Source of the DNA: Parasponia andersonii
Taxonomy: Eukaryota > Streptophyta > Magnoliopsida > Rosales > Cannabaceae
Reading direction: 5' to 3'
Assembly (NCBI GenBank): GCA_002914805.1
Contig: JXTB01000081.1
Location: forward strand, 864,743-928,742
Length of the DNA stretch: 64,000 nt
The position numbers and the translations under genes are program-made. The number at the start of each line of letters is the position of its first letter. The stretch's first letter is position 1. The notes beneath the pieces are model-generated. The model searched no databases. It saw nothing but the letters and a program-made list of their open reading frames with translations, and was not told the origin of the DNA. Shown piece by piece: positions 58,345 through 64,000 of the stretch.

Positions 58345-59507
58345 CATGTATTTGTTAGTACTATTTGTCCACCAAATCTCGTATCACAAAGAGAACTTAG
58401 ATGCACAGATAAAAAGTACTACACCACTTCAATAAATAAAATCAGTTAACCAGTGAAGTGATCCCCACGTAGTGGGTGCAGTAAACTCAAAAACAGAGAA
58501 AACACACTACTAATTAAAATCATTTACGTCAAAATAAAATTAATTATTAATGCAACAATCAGCTACAGCAACTGTTACATTTCAAAACACGTGTTCGAGA
58601 AGAGGCAAAAGAGAGAAAATCAGCCTCATGCCAGAAGATTAATGGAACAATAACAACCAATAACAATCAATTGTGGTAAAATTATTAGGAAAAATTTATT
58701 ATGAAATAGTAACATATTATACTAAGGCATCAGAACTGTTAAAAGGCAATCAAGATACCATAGATCAGGCAAGAATGTAGCCAGCAGGACATCATCCACA
58801 TTAACAAGTGTGAAGGATAAGTTAAATGCAAGTTTAAAAGGCATCATCCTTCTTTCGTTTACCTTCAACTCCAATTCCTGTAGAGAAAGTAATCCCTTTT
58901 TTTTTTCTTTTTTTTCTTTTTTTGCCTTTTCTCTTTGCCACCACTAAAATTAGATAAGAACTCCTAATATGAAACCCAGACCTTAAATTAGTAAGCAAGT
59001 GCATTTTGATTCTTAAGTCAAGTCACAAGAAGGCGATGAAATACGAAGGCAAAAGTTAATATAATCTAAGAGGATTTCTAGCACCAAAAATAACCAATTC
59101 GGCTTAAAAATTTTAAAAATTGGAAAAAATGCACGTTGCAAAGACATCTGACACCTTAAAATTATATCCACGTTAGCCACCCAACAAGTGACATAATTCT
59201 CAGAAAAGTACCGTGGACATGCCCCAAGTTTTGCCCATATAAATTAGTATCACCTAGGTTCTTGGTAAAGCCATGAGTTTTACAATTTGCCAAAGGCCTC
59301 CTTTGACTTCTATTCATAGAGTCAAATAAGAAATCTGTCCGGGCATTTTTGTTATTTTAAAAAGAAATTGCGTTAGACCGAATATTTTTTGTATGATTTG
59401 CAAAACTCAAGGATAAGTATGGTCTTTCGAATAAATTAGGGGATAGGCGTCGTATTTCAACAAAACCTATAGTATGTCTATGGTAATTTCCACGTTATAA
59501 ATTCAGG
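58345..59507. other. Intergenic DNA
   Basis: No gene seen. A T-rich tract with interspersed C lies at 58890-58922. Confidence 0.5.
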
Positions 59508-59594
59508 CATAGATATGAAGAATAATAACAATTCTGTTAAATAAAAACAGCATAGATATGAAGAATAATAACAATTCTGTTAAATAAAAACAGC
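59508..59594. repeat. 43-bp tandem duplication
   Basis: Two adjacent identical copies begin CATAGATATGAAGAATAATA at 59508 and 59551. The open frame across it on the minus strand (59503-59724) is a by-product. Confidence 0.9.
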
Positions 59595-59842
59595 ATACGC
59601 ACTTCCACCACTTCCACCGTAGCTGCCGAGCAGGCATATAAATCTGGTGGCAACCAGAAAATATTTTGAAATTATTCCATATGGCAGTTTCAACTCCACA
59701 ACGAAACTGAAAAATTATCTTCATTTAAACTTATCAAAACGCTATGTTTTTTTTTAATAAGAAACAAGCTTTGTATTATTAAGAAAGAAAAATACAAAAA
59801 AAGTGGATAAGAAATCCACAGCAAGAAATAGAATAAAACAAT

Positions 59843-62800
59843 TTACAACAAAGAACTCCAATCTCTAACCAAGACAGAAAAGACCAAGCCTTCGAAGTTT
59901 TTTTCATCATACAAACAAGTAGCAACCCAGGATCTAACCCTATCCCACACTAGATCCAAACAATCTTCCTTTCCTTCGAAGATTCTTTGGTTTCTTTCTA
60001 ACCAAAGCGCCCAAAATCCAGCTAACACAACTACTTTCCAAAGGCTTCTTCCTCTCCGATTAATGTGAAGACCTTGCCCAAGTCCTACCAAATCCTGAAA
60101 CGCCTAGGGACCATCCAACTCCTGCCAAACTCATGCAACATATCGTACCAAAGCTTAATGGAGAACATACAATGCAGAAATAGATGATCTAAAGACATGG
60201 AGTCGTCCTTACATAAAACACACCATCCTGGGATAATGCTTGGTACAATCACCTTGTCTGCAGCATATTATGAGTGTTTAGCCTATACAATGCTAAAAGC
60301 CATCCAAACACCTTAACTTTAGAAGGAACTTGGGCTTTCCATAAGGACTTAGCCAGGGGAAAGATAGCCACATTATCCTCAAAGGTTGGCCACACAAACG
60401 TTGATTTACAAGAGAAACATCTTGAAGAGTTTCCTACCCAAATTCTCCTATCCTCGACCAGAGAGCATAATCTGACTAAGTTCAACAGGGTAAGAAGGTT
60501 CAATAGTTGAGTGACTTCTCTATCATTTAAGTTTCTCAAAAAGTAAAAATTCCAACTAATAGTCACCTGAATTTGTATATGATTGTTCAACAAAATCCAA
60601 AATGACTCTGTTATTGAAGGAGGAAAGTCTATACAGAGAAGGAAAGGCTAATGCCAAGGCGTCTCCCCCCACCCAAATATCTTCCCAAAATCTAATTCTA
60701 GAGCCACTTCCCACTCTAAATCTTACACGTTTGAGGAATTCACTATAAAAAGAGGATACGGCTTTCCAAGAGCTTCTTAAGGTCGTCCTTTCTGCCAGTA
60801 CCATATCCCATTGGTTGAAGGAAAGTCCACATTTGCTCTTAATGACTTTATGCCACAAGGAATTCGTTTCAATAGGGAACCTCCACAACCACTTCACTAA
60901 AAGAGCTCTATTTCTAGCTGATACTTCACCAATTTCAAGCCCGCCTTGCATTTTTGAACAATAAAGCACATCCCAAGCCACCAAATGGTCTGCACCCATT
61001 TGATCACCGCCCTCCCAAAAAAAGTCTCGCATCAACTTCTCTAGCATCTATGTTACGCTACAGGGAGCTTTAATGATTGACAAGTAATAAATTGGAATAA
61101 AAGACAACACTGATTGGATAAGTGTTAGTCGACCACCTCTTGAAACGAAGACTCTCTTCCACTCATCTAATCTTTTTGATACTTTAGCGACAACTGGTTC
61201 ACAAAATTCAAATTTTCGAGGGTGACCTCCCAGAGGCATGCCCAAGTACTTAATTGGCCAGCTACCCATTTCACGTCCCGAGCTTTCGGCCAAGGAGTGT
61301 ACTAGCTATTCGTTCACATTAATCCCTAGCAAAGTACTTTTGGCCATGTTAATGCTCAAACCAGAGATTGCGCCAAAAATTTCCAACACCTGTAGAACAT
61401 TCTTGAAATTTTCTTGATCTGCATCCACGAACAAAAGAGTGTCGTCTGCAAATTGCAGATGTGACACCTCCACTCTATCCCTTCCCACCACAAATCCTTT
61501 GACTATGTTAGCTTTATCAATTAACCTCCCCAGCACATCCACTACCAAAGTAAAAGAAAATGGGGATACGTGATCTCCTTGCCTTAGCCCTCTAGATCCT
61601 TTAAACTTTCCTCTAGGTCTTTCATTGATTAATACGGAAAAAGACACCGATGATAAGCACCCAAGAATCCACTTTCTCCAAATAAATCTGAATCCTTTCT
61701 TCTCTAGGACGAAATACAAAGACTTCCATTCCACAAAATCATATGTTTTCTCCACATTAATCTTAAGTACAATTCCTGATTTCCCGGACTTCCTGTAATC
61801 CTCCATAATCTCAGTTGCTATCAAAATAGTATCAAGGATCTATCTTCCTTCCCCAAAAGCTCCTTGAGTATCGACTATAGTCTCTTGAAGGACTTGTTTT
61901 AATCTAAGTGAGAGATCCTTGGAAATAATGTTGTACAAGCTTGTCACCAAACTAATCGGCCTGAAATTCTTAACTTTACAAGAGTTCACCTTTTTTGGAA
62001 TAAGACATATTTGTCTCGTTGGTTATACCGTTAATGATGTCATCCTTCTCAAACTCTTGGAACACTTTTATCAAATCTTGCTTAACCACCTCCCATTGAG
62101 ACTGAAAGACTGCCAATGTAAACCCATCTAAGCCTGGAAATTTGTTACCGTCACACTCAAAGACTGCTCTTCTTATTTCCTCTTCTTCAAATGGTCCTTC
62201 TGGCCAATCCCGTAAATGTAATTGAATTAGTTGCTAATCCACGCCATCAATACCCCTATACTCCAGTTCTGTTGACTTATATATAGATTGGTAAAACTCT
62301 GTCACCACTTTCACTATCTCCTCTCTTTCAACATAACCATCATCCTCCAATTCAATCCTGAAAATAGGATTCTTGGAATTTCTTGCATTCATCAATCTAT
62401 GAAATAATTTTGTATTTGCATCACCTTCCTTGGCCCACGAGGATTTAGATTTTATACGCATTGTTCTTTCCTCCCCAAGGATAATCTCTTGTAATTCGCA
62501 TTTCGCAGCAAATCTTTCTTGTTGTAACTGATTGTTCCATCTTCCAGAGACCTCTAGATCATCTACCTCCCTAACTCATCTACAAAGTGATTCCTTAATC
62601 ATCCTCATATCCCCAAATACCTCAACATTCCAACTTTTTAGCTTCTCTCTAATAATCTTTAGCTTATTTAGAAATTTATAGCCTTCCCAACCAGAGTTGT
62701 TGATCCCATTCCACCAACATTCAAAATCTTTATTGAACAACTTATGTTCAAGCCACATGTTCTCAAAGGGGAGGGTCCCCAACGAGTTAGGGTGAAGTCC

Positions 62801-63486
62801 GACAATACAGGACTGTGATCAAATACCACTCTAACCTCCATCTCGTATCTGATAATTGGAAAGAGAGGTTCCCACTCCACGGAAAAAAGAAACCTGTCGA
62901 ATTTGCAGTAGGTAGGTTGATTTTTAAAATTAGACCAAATAAATTGGCCATTGCATAAGGCAGGATCTCTTAAATTCAGCTCCCTAATTAGCTCATCAAA
63001 ACTCTTCATGCTTCTTGTGTGACTCACACTATTGAACTTCTCATGCACCCTACGAACGATGTTAAAGTCTTCTCCTAAACACCATTTTTCGCCGCACAAA
63101 CTCCATAGCCCGGCCAGTTCGTCCCAAAACCTAGCTCTAGAGCTATAATTGCTAGGGCCATAAACCCCAGTGAACCACCAATTACTCCTGCCTTCCAACT
63201 CCACCAAAATAGAAGTAGAGAATTCACCTAACATCGTGTTACTAACTTTCGCCTTCCGGACATCCCAAATTATTAAAATCCCACTAGCCCTACCTATCGA
63301 AGGCAAGAACAACCATTCTTTAAACCGCGAACACCATATACTCCCCACAAACCTCCTATTGATATCGTCCCTTTTAGTCTCTTGTAGCACTACAATATCA
63401 GGATTAACTTTGCATATTACCTCCTTAATGGCTCTCCTCTTCGATGCAGAGCCACTCCCTTTGATATTCCAAGAGAGAATCTTCAT
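59843..63486 (-). pseudogene. LINE ORF2: endonuclease, reverse transcriptase, zf-RVT
   Basis: The start MKILSWNIKGSGSASKRRAI (63486) is the typical N-terminus of the apurinic-type endonuclease. It keeps LQETK (catalytic Glu), GVYGPSN, GEDFNIVR (Asp and Asn) and FDHSPVLSDF (catalytic His; the usual Ser before Asp is Phe). The connector runs over 62234-62668. RT (61048-62230) includes GSRGLRQGDHVSPFSF and the catalytic FADDTLLF (about 61430-61450). Motif A reads LKINVEKTYDFVEW, where the catalytic Asp (KLD/KID) is replaced by Asn. The 60556-61047 part continues the thumb region (LEKLMRDFFWEG, WGVL-like). The zf-RVT segment is at 60249-60593 (IFPLAKSLWKAQVPSKVKVF, GWLLALYRLNTHNML), and the tail (GFWALWLERNQRIFEGK) is at 59843-60091. 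Frame breaks and stops make it inactive. Confidence 0.88.
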
Positions 63487-63600
63487 GGGTTACTCTTTTT
63501 TCCCCTCCTGGACACGCTCCTACCGTAATTGATATTGAACCATAGATTGTGTAATTCCATGATTTTCCCTTTTTTCCTAGCTGTGTTCTAGCTCTCTGTC

Positions 63601-64000
63601 TTATCTTCCACTAAGACTAGTTTTAAGCCTCGTACCCTCCACCAACGCACAAACATCCTTCCAAAGCATGAAAGATCCCCCTACACTCAGTGCATGTCCC
63701 TCTTCCTTAGCTACCTCGATCATCAAAAGAGGTTCAACTACACTGATTGGGGAGACAACGTTCGTTAGGAATGAAATTGCCGTATCCATCTAACTAGTTG
63801 TTTCTGCCAAGACTGCTTAATTACGTTCAAACCACCACTTGTGTCGCCAAACAAGGAGACAAGTCCTCCCAAACTATCTTCTGACCCTGAGCTCCTGTCC
63901 ATTTCTGGTTAAGAATTGGAGCTATCGGACAGAGATTCTGGTCTTAAGACCATTTGGCCATTAGTGTCTAAGTCAGCTTGAATCACTTCCAAAAGCTACT
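63601..64000 (-). pseudogene. LINE ORF1 3' remnant or inter-ORF region
   Basis: The minus strand upstream of ORF2 has an open stretch (MDTAISFLTNVVSPIS at 63789) and further broken frames to the window edge. Position and strand fit the end of the LINE first protein (an RNA-binding gag-like protein), but no zinc knuckle or DUF4283 motif is visible, so this is by context only. Confidence 0.35.

Larger units (their letters stand above)
59746..64000 (-). mobile_element. LINE (L1-type non-LTR retrotransposon), 5' end beyond the window
   Basis: The minus strand carries an endonuclease, reverse transcriptase and C-terminal zinc-finger order typical of plant L1 elements. Its 3' end is marked by CTTGTTTCTTATT followed by a run of nine A's (59746-59756 on this map), i.e. 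a short poly(A) tail. The 5' end, and therefore the target duplication, cannot be seen. The body is broken by several stops and frame shifts. Confidence 0.85.

Noticed and set aside
1..64000. tRNA, rRNA or other structured RNA genes
   Set aside because: I saw no cloverleaf-like B-box/A-box pairs or rRNA segments by eye; a tRNAscan/Infernal run would be decisive.

Overview
The window looks like a stretch of nuclear DNA from a dicot-type flowering plant. It is strongly AT-rich, full of (AT)n microsatellites and dominated by nested plant transposable elements: Ty1/copia, Ty3/gypsy of the Tat lineage, a CACTA/En-Spm element, an L1-type LINE and MITEs. Only one convincingly intact host gene is visible, an R2R3-MYB transcription factor at 29992-31607 on the minus strand. 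Species cannot be named from the sequence alone.

Layout. 1-5091: the 5' part of a minus-strand copia element (gag with CCHC knuckle, a very long leader with an AT-rich half and a GC-rich island, an initiator-Met-type primer site, a long LTR). It abuts an older plus-strand copia pol fragment (5092-6030). 6062-14922: a decayed CACTA element with a TNP2-type transposase pseudogene on the minus strand, itself holding a 1.76 kb LTR-like copy. 15182-15519: a MITE-like repeat. 16696-25177: Tat element 1, with TTTAG target duplications and its RT-RNase H-integrase core deleted. 25.85-27.9 kb: a minus-oriented long LTR-like repeat whose plus-oriented relative lies at 40.25-42.4 kb; the pair brackets the MYB gene. 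34168-35682: a second copy of the LTR-like repeat found inside the CACTA. 43.2-44.76 kb: a plus-oriented copia-type LTR-like block. 46010-56316: Tat element 2, with ATAGG target duplications, lacking protease and RT but keeping RNase H and integrase. 56.5-56.85 kb: tandem MITE copies. About 58.16-58.33 kb: a possible WD40 exon fragment. 59746-64000: a minus-strand LINE with endonuclease, reverse transcriptase and zf-RVT regions, running off the window end.

The most interesting theme is that both Tat elements, though different families and independently deleted in pol, retain a long multi-exon reading frame on the strand opposite to gag-pol. In each it lies next to the 3' LTR, has its own TATA box outside the LTR, has GT-AG introns, an N-terminal region resembling the plant 'putative gypsy type transposon' family (Transposase_28) and a coiled-coil C-terminal half. 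Element 2 also carries two tandem arrays (74 bp and about 112 bp units) between integrase and this antisense gene; the 74-bp array shows an alternating two-type (148 bp) higher-order pattern. These architectures are known in outline for Tat/Retand elements, so I present them as well-preserved examples rather than a proven new system.

The MYB gene has the textbook three-exon structure (133 bp, 130 bp, long third exon), a subgroup-1 DNA-binding domain and both subgroup-1-like C-terminal motifs. Its upstream region holds a TATA box and a G-box/ABRE-type CACGTG. The rest of the intergenic DNA is AT-rich and I see no genes in it.
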